This document shows positions 51,720 to 60,150 of a stretch of 64,000 nt of DNA, piece after piece (the first letter of the stretch is position 1; every line of letters starts with the position of its first letter). The DNA lies in the NCBI RefSeq assembly GCF_007994075.1, contig NZ_VIWU01000001.1, forward strand, positions 1,302,001 to 1,366,000. The letters run 5' to 3'. This DNA is from Pseudonocardia hierapolitana. GTDB lineage: Bacteria; Actinomycetota; Actinomycetes; Mycobacteriales; Pseudonocardiaceae. The notes below the pieces were generated by a model. It made no database searches and was not told where the DNA came from. It saw only the letters and a list, made by a program, of their open reading frames with translations. The position numbers and the translations under genes were made by a program.

Positions 51720-53345
51720 CTAGTGCCCCCGGAAGGCTTCCGCCAGCCACCAGGAGCCGCCGTCCGAGGCGATGCGCGCGTGCACCAGCAGGGGGGCGTC
51801 CCGGGGCCCGGCCACCCAGTGCGCCACGGCGTCGAGGTCGGCCTGCGCGTTCACCGTGACGGCCTCGAACCCGTAGCCCCGGCCGATGGCGGCGATGTCG
51901 GTGTCCGGGAACGCCACGGTGGTGTGGTCCTCGCCGGTGAAGTGGTGCACCTCGGCGCCGTAGCCGCGGTCGTCGTACACCACGACCACCATCTGCAGGC
52001 CCAGCCGCGTCACCGTCTCCAGCTCGGCCGCCGACATCAACGCGCCGCCGTCGCCCAGCGCCGCGACGGTGAGCCGGTCCGGCCGGGCGCACGCGGCGCC
52101 GATCGCGGTGGCCAGGCCCAGCCCGATCGACTGGAAGCCCTGGGTGAGGCAGTAGCCGTGCTCGTCGGGCACCCGCAGGTAGGCGCTGGGATAGCCCATG
52201 AAGTTGCCCGAGTCGACCGCCACCGTCCGTTCGGCGGGCAGCAGGTCGTCGAGGGCGATCGTCAGCGTGCGCGGGTCGATGCCGTCGGCGCCGGTGAGGT
52301 CCTTGTAGGGCTCGCTGCGCCAGCGGCCGCGCTCCGCGATCGCGGCCGCGACCTCGGGTGTGCGGTAGCCGGTGGGCGGGCCGTCGAGCGCCGCGCGCAC
52401 GTCCTCGGCCGTCGCTCCGACGTCCCCGAGCACACCCAGGTGCACCGGCCGGTTCGCGCCGATCGCGTCGGCGTCGAGATCGACCTGGACGACCGTCGCG
52501 TCCGGGCCGATCAGCGCGCCGTGGCGCATCGTCCACATGTTGAGCGCGCAGCCCCACCCGACGACGAGATCGGCGCCGGAGATCAGCTCGGCGGCGAGCG
52601 GGGTGGCGAAGCCGCCGGAGATCCCCAGGGACCACGGATCGTCGGCGAAGAGACCCGCCGCGACGGCGGACGTCGCCAGCAAGGCGCCGGACGCGGCCGC
52701 CAACTCGCGCAGCTGCGCACCAGCCGCGCGGGCACCGCGACCCGCGACGAACACCGGCCGCGCCGCCCCCGCGATCAGGGCGGCGAGCGCCTCGACCGCC
52801 TCCGCGCCCGGACGGACCGGGGCGAGCGGCTGCACGGCGGGCACGGGCCCGGCGTCCACGTCCGCCGCCTGCACGTCGAGCGGCAGGTTGAGCACGACGG
52901 TGCGGCGCTGCTCCACCGCGGTGCGGTAGGCGCGGACGACGTCGGCGAGCGCGGTGGCGGGCGAGTGCACCCGCTCGGCCACCGCTCCCACCGCGCGGGC
53001 CAGCACGTCCTGGTCGATCCGGAAGTTCGAGCGCACCGCGCCCGCCCCGGTGTCGGCGGCGAGCACGATCATCGGGGTGCGGCTCTTCGCCGCCTCGGTG
53101 ATCCCGGTCATCGCGTTGGTGAGCCCGCAGCCCTGGTGCACCGTGAGCACGCCGACGCGCCCGCTGGTGCGGGCGTACGCGTCGGCCATCGTCGCGGCGC
53201 CGCCCTCGTGCCGCGCCGCGACGTACGGCACCCCGCCGTCGCGCAGCGCGTTGGTCACGTGGAAGTTGCCGCTGCCCACCACGCCGAACGCGTGCCCGAC
53301 GCCGAGCTCGGCGAGGGCTCGCCCGACGAGTTCCGCGACCGTCAC
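51720..53345 (-). CDS. Thiamine-diphosphate-dependent enzyme (decarboxylase/acetolactate-synthase family)
   Basis: 541 aa. GTG overlaps the stop of the cyclase gene (GTGA). Three-domain ThDP architecture: N-terminal pyrimidine-binding domain with catalytic Glu in AARHEGGAATMADAYAR, central domain (about 180-330), and C-terminal PP domain with LGDGGALMSAAELETVTRLG. The ThDP motif GDG...N ends in Asp (VVVYDDRG) rather than Asn, a minor variation. Candidate activities are 2-oxo-acid decarboxylation of an aromatic or branched substrate. Its TAG stop lies in the CTAG target site duplicated by the IS, so the reading frame survived the insertion unchanged. Confidence 0.88.
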   Translation of the reverse strand: MTVAELVGRALAELGVGHAFGVVGSGNFHVTNALRDGGVPYVAARHEGGAATMADAYARTSGRVGVLTVHQGCGLTNAMTGITEAAKSRTPMIVLAADTGAGAVRSNFRIDQDVLARAVGAVAERVHSPATALADVVRAYRTAVEQRRTVVLNLPLDVQAADVDAGPVPAVQPLAPVRPGAEAVEALAALIAGAARPVFVAGRGARAAGAQLRELAAASGALLATSAVAAGLFADDPWSLGISGGFATPLAAELISGADLVVGWGCALNMWTMRHGALIGPDATVVQVDLDADAIGANRPVHLGVLGDVGATAEDVRAALDGPPTGYRTPEVAAAIAERGRWRSEPYKDLTGADGIDPRTLTIALDDLLPAERTVAVDSGNFMGYPSAYLRVPDEHGYCLTQGFQSIGLGLATAIGAACARPDRLTVAALGDGGALMSAAELETVTRLGLQMVVVVYDDRGYGAEVHHFTGEDHTTVAFPDTDIAAIGRGYGFEAVTVNAQADLDAVAHWVAGPRDAPLLVHARIASDGGSWWLAEAFRGH

Positions 53346-54103
53346 CGCTCCACCAACGCGAGGACGCGCGCGGGACTGCCCGACCCGCCGACGATCGGTA
53401 GCGGGCCCGCCACGACCACCGCCCCGGTGGGCGGCAGCTGGGCCAGGTTCTGCAGCTGGGTGAGCCCGTACTTGCCCGCGCCGAGCAGGAAGCTGTGGCA
53501 CGGGAACGGCGGGTCGAAGCCGTGCGCCGCACCCGCGTCGGTGCCGACGGTCTCCACGCCGATCCCGATCACCGGCGCCTCCTCGGCGAGCCACTTCGCG
53601 CACTCGACCGAGATCCCCGGCGTCGCGCCCGCGTTCAGGAACGCATCGGCGTCGGCGCTGCGGGCGTCCCACCCGGTGCGGTAGAGCAGCCAGCCGCCCT
53701 CGGGGAGCGGCCCGTGCTCCTTCTCCCAGGTCCGCACGTGCTCGATCTCGAGCAGGAAGTCGGGGTTCGCCGCGGCCTGGTCCGCGACGTCGAGCACGGC
53801 GGCCGGCGCGAGCAGTTTCTGCGGCGCGACCTGCGCGATGTCCTCCCCGTCCTTCGCGGTGACCCAGTGGACCGGCGCGTCGAAGTGGGTGCCGGTGTGC
53901 TCGGAGGTGTGGATGTCGTTCCAGTACCAGGCAGGGCCCCGGTCGTCGTAGCGGCTGATCTCGGAGAGCCCGAACGCGGACGCGTTGGCGAACGGCGGGG
54001 GCAGCTGCAGCACCGGGGTGTCCGCCTGCAGCGGAGCGGTCAGGTCGACGACCTCGACGGTGCGGTCGCGCAACGCGGCGACCAGGTCGGAGAGCACGGT
54101 CAC
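53342..54103 (-). CDS. Cyclase-family metal hydrolase (kynurenine formamidase/isatin hydrolase-like)
   Basis: 253 aa from GTG 54103 (GGGAGGAAC precedes). The metal-binding signature HTGTHFDAPVHW is complete, with GWLLYRTGWDAR, VIGIGVETVGTDAG and PCHSFLLGAGKYGLTQL-type segments typical of PF04199. Family members hydrolyse cyclic amides, lactones or formyl-kynurenine. Coupled to the ThDP enzyme, so a hydrolysed 2-oxo acid may be passed on for decarboxylation; isatin to isatinate is one known precedent. A -10 box TAGGTT (54144-54139) lies upstream. Confidence 0.87.
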   Translation of the reverse strand: MTVLSDLVAALRDRTVEVVDLTAPLQADTPVLQLPPPFANASAFGLSEISRYDDRGPAWYWNDIHTSEHTGTHFDAPVHWVTAKDGEDIAQVAPQKLLAPAAVLDVADQAAANPDFLLEIEHVRTWEKEHGPLPEGGWLLYRTGWDARSADADAFLNAGATPGISVECAKWLAEEAPVIGIGVETVGTDAGAAHGFDPPFPCHSFLLGAGKYGLTQLQNLAQLPPTGAVVVAGPLPIVGGSGSPARVLALVER

Positions 54104-54166
54104 TGTTCCTCCCGGGGTTCGGCACCAATCTCCCCCCAACCTATGGCCCCAGGCCCTCCCGGCGGA

Positions 54167-54221
54167 GTTCAGGAAAGCCACATTCAGGGCTGTGCTGGCC
54201 CTGAATGTGGCTTTCCTGAAC
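54167..54221. terminator. Perfect 24-bp hairpin between minus-strand genes
   Basis: Arms 54167-54190 and 54198-54221 are perfectly complementary over 24 bp around a 7-nt loop (TGTGCTG). The right arm contains CTGAATGTGGCTTTCC. It is A/T-richer than its surroundings. It lies after the stop of the alpha/beta hydrolase and before the cyclase gene, consistent with a terminator for the former. Confidence 0.7.
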
Positions 54222-54242
54222 TTCCGGGCCGCGGCGTGACGC

Positions 54243-54998
54243 TCAGCCGGCGGGGCCGACCAGCCGGTCCACCGCCTCCCGGCACGCCTTCCACGCCTCC
54301 GTCGCCGGGTCGATCACCGCGAAGTGCTCCACCCCGGGCAGGGTCACCAGCTCCGCCTCGTCACCGGCCGCAGCGACGAACCGCTCGCTCTGCCGGATCG
54401 GCACGTTGACGTCGGCCGTGCCGTGCACGCACACCACGCGGACGCCGAGCGGGAGCCGCTCCACCGGCGAGGCGAGGACGTACCGGTCGGGCACGTCGTC
54501 CGGGCCGCCGCCGAGCAGGTCCTTGGCCGCGCCGTTGCCCACGCCGTTCCGCTCGGCGTCGACGAGGTCGAGCACCCCGGCCTGGCTCACCACACCGCGC
54601 AGCCGCACCGCGGGCGCGGCACCCGGGGCGTCGGCAGGCAGGCCGGGACGCGCGGCGAGCCAGGCGGCGAGGTGCCCGCCCGCCGAGTGCCCGACGGCCA
54701 CCACCCGATCCAGGGGCAGGTCCCGCCCGACGAGCAGGTCGAGGGCCGCTGCGACGTCGTCGAACGTGGCCGGCCAGCCACCGTCGCCGCCCACCCGCCG
54801 GTACTCGATGTTCCAGGCCGCGTACCCGGCGGCGACGAGATCGGCGACGAGGGGCCTGCCGAGCTCCAGGCCGAAGCGCTGCCGCCAGAACCCACCGTGC
54901 ACCACCACGACGACGGCGCGCGGTTGACCATCGGGGAGCGTGAGCTCGCCGAACTGGCTGGGGTGGTCGCCGTAGACGATCCGGAGCGGCGTCGGCAC
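54243..54998 (-). CDS. Alpha/beta hydrolase, kynurenine-formamidase/esterase-like
   Basis: 251 aa, GTG start. Oxyanion segment VVVVHGGFWRQRFG, nucleophile elbow VAVGHSAGGHLAAWLA (Ser), acid in VCVHGTADVNVPIRQSERF, and base His in LPGVEHFAVID. HGGFW with GHSAGGH is the pattern of the AFMID/BD-FAE-like group. A link to the neighbouring cyclase-family enzyme is possible but they lie in separate transcripts, divided by the hairpin at 54167. Confidence 0.85.
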   Translation of the reverse strand: MPTPLRIVYGDHPSQFGELTLPDGQPRAVVVVVHGGFWRQRFGLELGRPLVADLVAAGYAAWNIEYRRVGGDGGWPATFDDVAAALDLLVGRDLPLDRVVAVGHSAGGHLAAWLAARPGLPADAPGAAPAVRLRGVVSQAGVLDLVDAERNGVGNGAAKDLLGGGPDDVPDRYVLASPVERLPLGVRVVCVHGTADVNVPIRQSERFVAAAGDEAELVTLPGVEHFAVIDPATEAWKACREAVDRLVGPAG

Positions 54999-55183
54999 GG
55001 GGGCAGCATCGCACGTACCGGGTTGCCACGCCGCGGTGGACGTGGGGGGTACGCCCACCGCGACGCGGCTCCGCCGGCTGGGGGAATCACGCCGGCGGCC
55101 CCGTGGGTGCGAACACCCGCGGCACGGCACCGCGACAAGGAGAACGGTACTCCGCCACGACCAGGGCGAACCCGCTCTCACCC

Positions 55184-55203
55184 GGTTGACGGGGATGTCA
55201 ACC
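55184..55203 (-). terminator. Hairpin at the rsmE stop codon
   Basis: GGTTGAC-GGGGAT-GTCAACC; the right arm contains the TGA stop of rsmE on the minus strand. The following 185 bp (54999-55183) hold no recognisable gene, only short GC-rich dyads. Confidence 0.4.
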
Positions 55204-55935
55204 CCACCGCGAGGTGAGCACCCCCAATGCGCCCAGTGCCACCGCGGCCGCGGTGGAGGCGCGCAGCACCTCGGCCCCCAAACGCACCGGCAGCGCGCCG
55301 GCCGCGACGAGCATGTCGGTCTCGGCATCGGTGATGCCACCCTCCGGGCCGACCACGAGCAGCAGCTCACCACGCGGCGGCAGCGGCACGTCGGCGAGCC
55401 GTCGGGAGGCGCCCTCGTGCAGCACGACCGCCAGGTCGACCGCGCTGACCCGCCGGACGAGCGCGGCCGTGGTGACCAGCTCCTCGACGACCGGCAGCCA
55501 CGGCCTGCGGGCCTGCTTCGCCGCCTCGCGCACCGTGCTGCGCCAGCGCGCGAGCGCCTTCTCCCCGCGCGGCCCCTCCTCCCAGCGGGCCACGCAGCGC
55601 GCGGCGCGCCACGGCAGGATCCCGTCCACGCCCGCCTCGGTGGCCGACTCGACGGCCAGCTCGCCGCGGTCGCCCTTCAAGAGCGCCTGGGCCAGCAGGA
55701 CCCGAGGGGCGGGCACGTCGGCGTCGGCGCGACGGACGATCGTGAGGTCCACGGTGTCGCGCCCGGCAGCATCGACCACGGCATGGGCGAGCCCGCCGCG
55801 GCCGTCGGACAGCAGCACCGCCTCGCCGGGGCGCAGCCGCTTGACGGTGGCGGCGTGCCGACCCTCCGGGCCCTCCAGCCGGGCGGCCCCGGCGGCAGGC
55901 AGGGGGTCGAGCAGGAAGAGCGGCGCGGTACTCAT
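55198..55935 (-). CDS. rsmE: 16S rRNA (uracil1498-N3)-methyltransferase RsmE
   Basis: 245 aa. ATG overlaps the hydrolase stop (ATGA). N-terminal PUA-like domain (LEGPEGRHAATVKRLRPGEAV) and SPOUT knot with LLLVVGPEGGITDAE and VRLGAEVLRASTAAAVALGAL, the SAM-binding trefoil knot. Equivalent to Rv2372c beside dnaJ2 and hrcA. First backbone gene after the second accessory block. Confidence 0.95.
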   Translation of the reverse strand: MSTAPLFLLDPLPAAGAARLEGPEGRHAATVKRLRPGEAVLLSDGRGGLAHAVVDAAGRDTVDLTIVRRADADVPAPRVLLAQALLKGDRGELAVESATEAGVDGILPWRAARCVARWEEGPRGEKALARWRSTVREAAKQARRPWLPVVEELVTTAALVRRVSAVDLAVVLHEGASRRLADVPLPPRGELLLVVGPEGGITDAETDMLVAAGALPVRLGAEVLRASTAAAVALGALGVLTSRWG

Positions 55936-56705
55936 GCGCGGCGGATGGGCGCGATCGTCGGCACCGGATCCGTGGTGAGGAAGCCGAGCACGAGCTGCGT
56001 GACCAGATCGGGCTTCTCCATGCACAGCACGTGCGAGGTGCCCGGCACCACGGCCAGCTCGGCGTCGGGCAGCGACCGGTACATCTCGATCGTGTGCTCA
56101 AGGGTCACCGCGTCGTCGTCGCCGGACATGACGAGCGTCCGCGCCGGCACCCCCGCGAGCTGCTCGGCGACGAGCGTCGGTCCGGTGAGCGCGCTCTCGA
56201 TGATCTTCGCCGCGACCACCGGGAAGTGCTCGGCGCCGTCCGGGGACTCCTCCGCGTACCAGGCGCCGAGCGGGGACGCCTGCAGCTCGGCCACCGCGTC
56301 CGGCCCGTGGAAGAACGCCGGGAGCAGGCCGCTCTGGTGGAACTGGCCGCTGATCAGCACCATCCGCCGCACGAGGTCGGGCCGCGCGAGCCCCACGAGC
56401 AGCGCGGTGATCGCGCCGTCGCTGTAGCCCACGAGATGCGCGGGTCCGCCGACGACCTCCTCGAGGAACGCGACGGCATCCCCGGCGTACAGCTCGTACG
56501 TGAACGAGCCCGGGACGTCGGGGGTGTGCCCGTGACCGCGCCGGTCGGGGGTGAACACGTGGAACCGCGCGGCGTACGCCTCGCGCACCGGCGCGAACTC
56601 GCGCGAGCTGGAGAACCCGCCGTGCAGGTAGACGAGCGGATCCCCTTCGCCGTACTCGGCGTACCAGGTGGGCCGACCAGCCACCGGGACGACGGATCCG
56701 GTCAT
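55932..56705 (-). CDS. Alpha/beta hydrolase (proline-iminopeptidase/haloperoxidase-like fold)
   Basis: 257 aa. ATG overlaps the dnaJ stop (ATGA). Oxyanion [10 protein letters not shown], nucleophile elbow [15 protein letters not shown] (Ser), acid in [14 protein letters not shown] and His in [14 protein letters not shown] give a complete triad. Substrate unknown. Embedded in the dnaJ-rsmE operon, it is an addition relative to mycobacteria. Confidence 0.9.
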   Translation of the reverse strand: MTGSVVPVAGRPTWYAEYGEGDPLVYLHGGFSSSREFAPVREAYAARFHVFTPDRRGHGHTPDVPGSFTYELYAGDAVAFLEEVVGGPAHLVGYSDGAITALLVGLARPDLVRRMVLISGQFHQSGLLPAFFHGPDAVAELQASPLGAWYAEESPDGAEHFPVVAAKIIESALTGPTLVAEQLAGVPARTLVMSGDDDAVTLEHTIEMYRSLPDAELAVVPGTSHVLCMEKPDLVTQLVLGFLTTDPVPTIAPIRRA

Positions 56706-57871
56706 CGACCGAACGAGTCGCGCAGCCGCGAGAAGATCCCGTGCCCGTTGCGGTTGCCGCCCGCGAGGTCGGGCTGCTCCTCGCCGCGCAGCGCCGCGAG
56801 CTGGCGCAGCAGCTCGGTCTGCTTGGCGTCGAGCTTGGTGGGAACGGCGACGTCGACGTGCACCATCAGGTCGCCCTGGCCGTCGACGCGGCCGGTGGAG
56901 CGCAACCTCGGCATGCCCTTGCCGCGCAGCGTGCGCACCGTGCCGGCCTGGGTGCCGGGCTCGATGTGCAGCTCCTCGGTGCCGTCGAGGGTGGGCAGCG
57001 GCAGCGTGGTGCCGAGCGCGGCGGCCGTCATCGGCAGCTGAACGGTGCAGTGCAGGTCGGCGCCGTCGCGCGTGAAGAGGTCGTGCGGCTCCTCCTCCAC
57101 CTCCACGTAGAGGTCGCCTGCAGGCCCGCCGCCGGGTCCGACCTCGCCCTGCCCGGCCAGCCGGACGCGCATGCCGTCGGCGACGCCCGGCGGGATGCGC
57201 ACGCCCACTGTGCGTCGCGACCGCACCCGCCCGTCGCCGCCGCACTGCCGGCACGGCTCGGGGATGACCTCGCCGAAGCCGCGGCAGTTGGGGCAGGGCC
57301 GAGACGTGACGACCTGGCCGAGGAACGAGCGCTGCACGCTCTGCACCTCGCCGCGGCCGTTGCAGATGTCGCACATCGTGGGAGCGCTGCCGGGCGCGCA
57401 GCCCGAGCCGGTGCACTCGCTGCAGAGGACGGCGGTGTCGACCGTGAGGTCGCGGGTGACGCCGCTCGCGCACTCCTCGAGGGTGAGCCGCATCCGGATC
57501 AGGGCGTCGGCGCCGGGCTGCACCCGGCTGCGCGGGCCCCGCCCACGCCCGCCCGCCTGACCGCCGAAGAAGGCGTCCATGATGTCGCCGAAGCCGAACG
57601 CGCTGAACGGGTCGGCCGCGCCGGCCCCGCCCCCGCCGTTGCCCAGCGGGTCGCCGCCGAGATCGACGATGCGCCGCTTCTCCGGATCGGACAGCACCTC
57701 GTACGCGGCGCTGACCTCGCGGAAGCGTTCCTGCGCCGCCGCGTCCGGGTTCACGTCGGGGTGCAGCTCACGCGCCAGCCTGCGGTAGGCCCGCTTGATC
57801 TCGTCGGGCCCGGCGTCTGGCGAGACGCCGAGTGTCCCGTAGTAATCCCGTACCACGTGCGCGTTCCCCAT
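56702..57871 (-). CDS. dnaJ: Chaperone DnaJ (DnaJ2 type)
   Basis: 389 aa. J domain with HPD motif ([20 protein letters not shown]), Gly/Phe region ([20 protein letters not shown]), four CxxCxGxG-type zinc repeats ([33 protein letters not shown]) and C-terminal substrate-binding domains. Co-chaperone for DnaK. Directly downstream of hrcA, as Rv2373c after Rv2374c. A separate dnaK-linked dnaJ1 is expected elsewhere. Confidence 0.96.
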   Translation of the reverse strand: MGNAHVVRDYYGTLGVSPDAGPDEIKRAYRRLARELHPDVNPDAAAQERFREVSAAYEVLSDPEKRRIVDLGGDPLGNGGGGAGAADPFSAFGFGDIMDAFFGGQAGGRGRGPRSRVQPGADALIRMRLTLEECASGVTRDLTVDTAVLCSECTGSGCAPGSAPTMCDICNGRGEVQSVQRSFLGQVVTSRPCPNCRGFGEVIPEPCRQCGGDGRVRSRRTVGVRIPPGVADGMRVRLAGQGEVGPGGGPAGDLYVEVEEEPHDLFTRDGADLHCTVQLPMTAAALGTTLPLPTLDGTEELHIEPGTQAGTVRTLRGKGMPRLRSTGRVDGQGDLMVHVDVAVPTKLDAKQTELLRQLAALRGEEQPDLAGGNRNGHGIFSRLRDSFGR

Positions 57872-57918
57872 GGTCCTTCTCGCTCGGTACTGCTCCGGAT
57901 GCGGCGTCCTGCCGCGCG

Positions 57919-58938
57919 TCAGCGTCCAGCCAGGATCTCACCCACGTACCGGGCCACCGCGTGCACCGCGGCGATGGAGCCCGGGTAATCCATCCTTGTG
58001 GGCCCCAGGATGCCCATCCCGCCGAGCACGGTGCCCGGCCCGTAGCCGATGGACACCACGGAGGTGTCGCGCATCTCCTCGGCCTCGTTCTCCTCGCCGA
58101 TGCGCACCGTGACCGTGCCCGGCTCCTGGGCTGATGCCAGCAGCCTGAGCACGACCACCTGCTCTTCCAGGGCCTCGAGCACCTGCCGCAGCGAGTGCGG
58201 GAAGTCGGCGGCGCTTCGGGTGAGGTTGGCGGTGCCGCCCAGGAGCAGCCGCTCCTCCGGGTGCTCGACGAGCGTCTCGATCAGCACCGTCGACACCGCG
58301 ATCATGGCGTCGCGCAGGTCGGCGGGCGCGGTGTTGGGCAGCTCGGCGACGGCGGCGGACGCGGCCGCGAGCGGCCGCCCCACGAGCGCGCCGTTCACCA
58401 GCGTGCGCACCTGCCCCACGGCGTCGTCGGAGATCACGTCACCGAGGTCGACCACGCGCTGGTCCACCCGGCCGCTGTCGGTGATCACGACCAGCATCAG
58501 CCGGGCGGGCGTGAGCTGGACGATCTCGCAGTGGCGCACGGTGGAGCGGGTGAGCGTGGGGTACTGCACCACCGCCACCTGCCGGGTGAGCTGGGCGAGC
58601 AGCCGCACGCTGCGACGGAGCACGTCGTCGAGGTCGACGGCGCCGTCGAGGAACGCCTGCACGGCGCGCCGCTCCGCCGCCGACAGCGGCTTGACCTGCG
58701 CCAACCGGTCGACGAACAGCCGGTAGCCCTTGTCCGTGGGCACGCGCCCCGCGCTGGTGTGGGGCTGGGCGATCAGGCCCTCGTCCTCCAGCACGGCCAT
58801 GTCGTTGCGGACCGTGGCGCTGGAGACGCCCAGGTTGTGCCGCTCGACGATCATCTTCGAGCCGACGGGCTCGTGGGTGGAAACGTAGTCGGCGACGATC
58901 GCCCGCAGCACGGCGAAGCGACGCTCGTCGGCGTTCAC
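57919..58938 (-). CDS. hrcA: Heat-shock repressor HrcA
   Basis: 339 aa, GTG start with GGGAGGAG upstream. N-terminal wHTH ([54 protein letters not shown] in pieces) and C-terminal IDR/GAF-like domain ending [18 protein letters not shown]. It represses groE-type operons through CIRCE elements. No CIRCE was found upstream of this copy. TAGACT (58986-58981) is a likely -10 box. Confidence 0.95.
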   Translation of the reverse strand: MNADERRFAVLRAIVADYVSTHEPVGSKMIVERHNLGVSSATVRNDMAVLEDEGLIAQPHTSAGRVPTDKGYRLFVDRLAQVKPLSAAERRAVQAFLDGAVDLDDVLRRSVRLLAQLTRQVAVVQYPTLTRSTVRHCEIVQLTPARLMLVVITDSGRVDQRVVDLGDVISDDAVGQVRTLVNGALVGRPLAAASAAVAELPNTAPADLRDAMIAVSTVLIETLVEHPEERLLLGGTANLTRSAADFPHSLRQVLEALEEQVVVLRLLASAQEPGTVTVRIGEENEAEEMRDTSVVSIGYGPGTVLGGMGILGPTRMDYPGSIAAVHAVARYVGEILAGR

Positions 58939-59016
58939 GGCAGCGCTCCTCCCGGCGGTGTGCTCGTGGACTTCCCCCCAGTCTATGTGTTCTGCAGCGG
59001 CGGGAGCGCAGGCACG

Positions 59017-59592
59017 ATGTGGCGTGTGCAGATCCGCCGCCCCGTCCTCGACGCCATCGCGGCCGGAACCGTCACGTGCGCGTTCCGGCGATGGGACCGG
59101 CCCCGGGTGCGCGTCGGCGGCAGCCAGCGCACCCAGATCGGTGTCCTGGAGTTCACCTCCGTGGATCCGGTCGAGGCGTCAGACCTCACCCTCGAGGACG
59201 CCCGCGCCGCCGGATTCGCCGATCTCGCCGCGCTGCAGGAGGCGCAGCGCGGCGATGGTCAGCTCTACCGCGTCGGACTGCGGCTGGCAGGTCCCGATCC
59301 GCGCGTGGCGCTGCGGGCGAAGCGCCGGCTGTCGCAGGCCGAGCGCGCCGAGATCGACACCCGCCTGGCACGGATGGACCGCAGCTCGCCCCACGGCCCG
59401 TGGACCGCGGCGGTGCTGCAGCTGATCGCGGAGAACCCGGGCGTGCGCGCCCCCGATCTGGCCGCGCGCATGGGCCGGGAGACGCTGCCGTTCAAGCGGG
59501 ATGTCCGCAAGCTCAAGGAGCTCGGGCTCACCGAGAGCCTGGAGGTGGGCTACCGGCTGTCGCCGCGGGGGCGGGCCTACCGCCGCGGCTGA
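59017..59592 (+). CDS. ASCH-like domain protein with C-terminal winged helix
   Basis: 191 aa from ATG 59017 (GGGAG upstream). N-terminal about 100 residues look like an ASCH/PUA-type RNA-binding barrel ([33 protein letters not shown] in pieces; [27 protein letters not shown]). The C-terminal part ([42 protein letters not shown] in pieces) is a winged helix, with the tail [14 protein letters not shown] role in RNA binding or regulation is inferred. Divergent from hrcA. Confidence 0.75.
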   Translation: MWRVQIRRPVLDAIAAGTVTCAFRRWDRPRVRVGGSQRTQIGVLEFTSVDPVEASDLTLEDARAAGFADLAALQEAQRGDGQLYRVGLRLAGPDPRVALRAKRRLSQAERAEIDTRLARMDRSSPHGPWTAAVLQLIAENPGVRAPDLAARMGRETLPFKRDVRKLKELGLTESLEVGYRLSPRGRAYRRG

Positions 59593-59664
59593 TAGATCTG
59601 GTTTATGAAGGGATCACGAACATTGCTTTGACTTGCCGCAGGTCAGGCCGTGATCGTCTACAGT

Positions 59665-60150
59665 ATGTCGACGGACGTCACCGATCTTGCCGCGGTGCGG
59701 GTGGGGCGGGTCCGCGAGATCGCGACCGCCCACCTCGGGCTGCGCGGTCCCCTGATCCCCATCCTCCACGCGGTCCAGGAGGACCTGGGCCACATCGATC
59801 AGGCGGACGTGCCGGTGATCGCGGACGTGCTCAACCTCTCCGCCGCCGAGGTGCACGGGGTGGTCACGTTCTACCGCGACTTCCGCCGCGCCCCCGGCGG
59901 GCGGGCCACCGTGCGGATCTGCCAGGCCGAGGCCTGCCAGGCGGTCGGTGCCGAAGCACTCGGCGAGCACGCCCGCCGCAGGCTCGGCGTCGACTTCGGC
60001 GGCAGCACGTCCGACGGAGCGGTCACCCTCGACGAGGTCTTCTGCCTCGGGAACTGCGCCCTCGGACCCGCCGTGCAGGTCGACGGCAGGCTGCACGGCC
60101 GGGTGACCCCGGCCCGCCTCGACGCGCTGCTCGGGGAGGTGGCCCGATGA
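59665..60150 (+). CDS. fdsG: NAD-dependent formate dehydrogenase, gamma subunit (NuoE-like)
   Basis: 161 aa from ATG 59665; GTG 59650 is an alternative. Thioredoxin-like [2Fe-2S] protein: ILHAVQEDLGHID, VHGVVTFYRDFR, then the four cluster ligands in ICQAEACQAVG and VFCLGNCALGPAVQVDG. Passes electrons within the FdsGBA complex, which oxidises formate to CO2 with NAD+. Overlaps fdsB by 4 bp (ATGA). Upstream TTGACT (59628) and TACAGT (59659) are too far apart to be one promoter. Confidence 0.92.
   Translation: MSTDVTDLAAVRVGRVREIATAHLGLRGPLIPILHAVQEDLGHIDQADVPVIADVLNLSAAEVHGVVTFYRDFRRAPGGRATVRICQAEACQAVGAEALGEHARRRLGVDFGGSTSDGAVTLDEVFCLGNCALGPAVQVDGRLHGRVTPARLDALLGEVAR

Noticed and set aside
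58939..59016. CIRCE element expected upstream of hrcA
   Set aside because: No TTAGCACTC-N9-GAGTGCTAA-like dyad is present in the gap.
58195..59016. N-terminal extension of the ASCH-like protein through the hrcA region
   Set aside because: The extra 270 residues are the antisense translation of hrcA. The start at 59017 matches the domain border.
59628..59664. TTGACT and TACAGT as the fdsGBA promoter
   Set aside because: Spacing is 25 nt, too long for a sigma-70-type promoter, and the putative -10 abuts the ATG.
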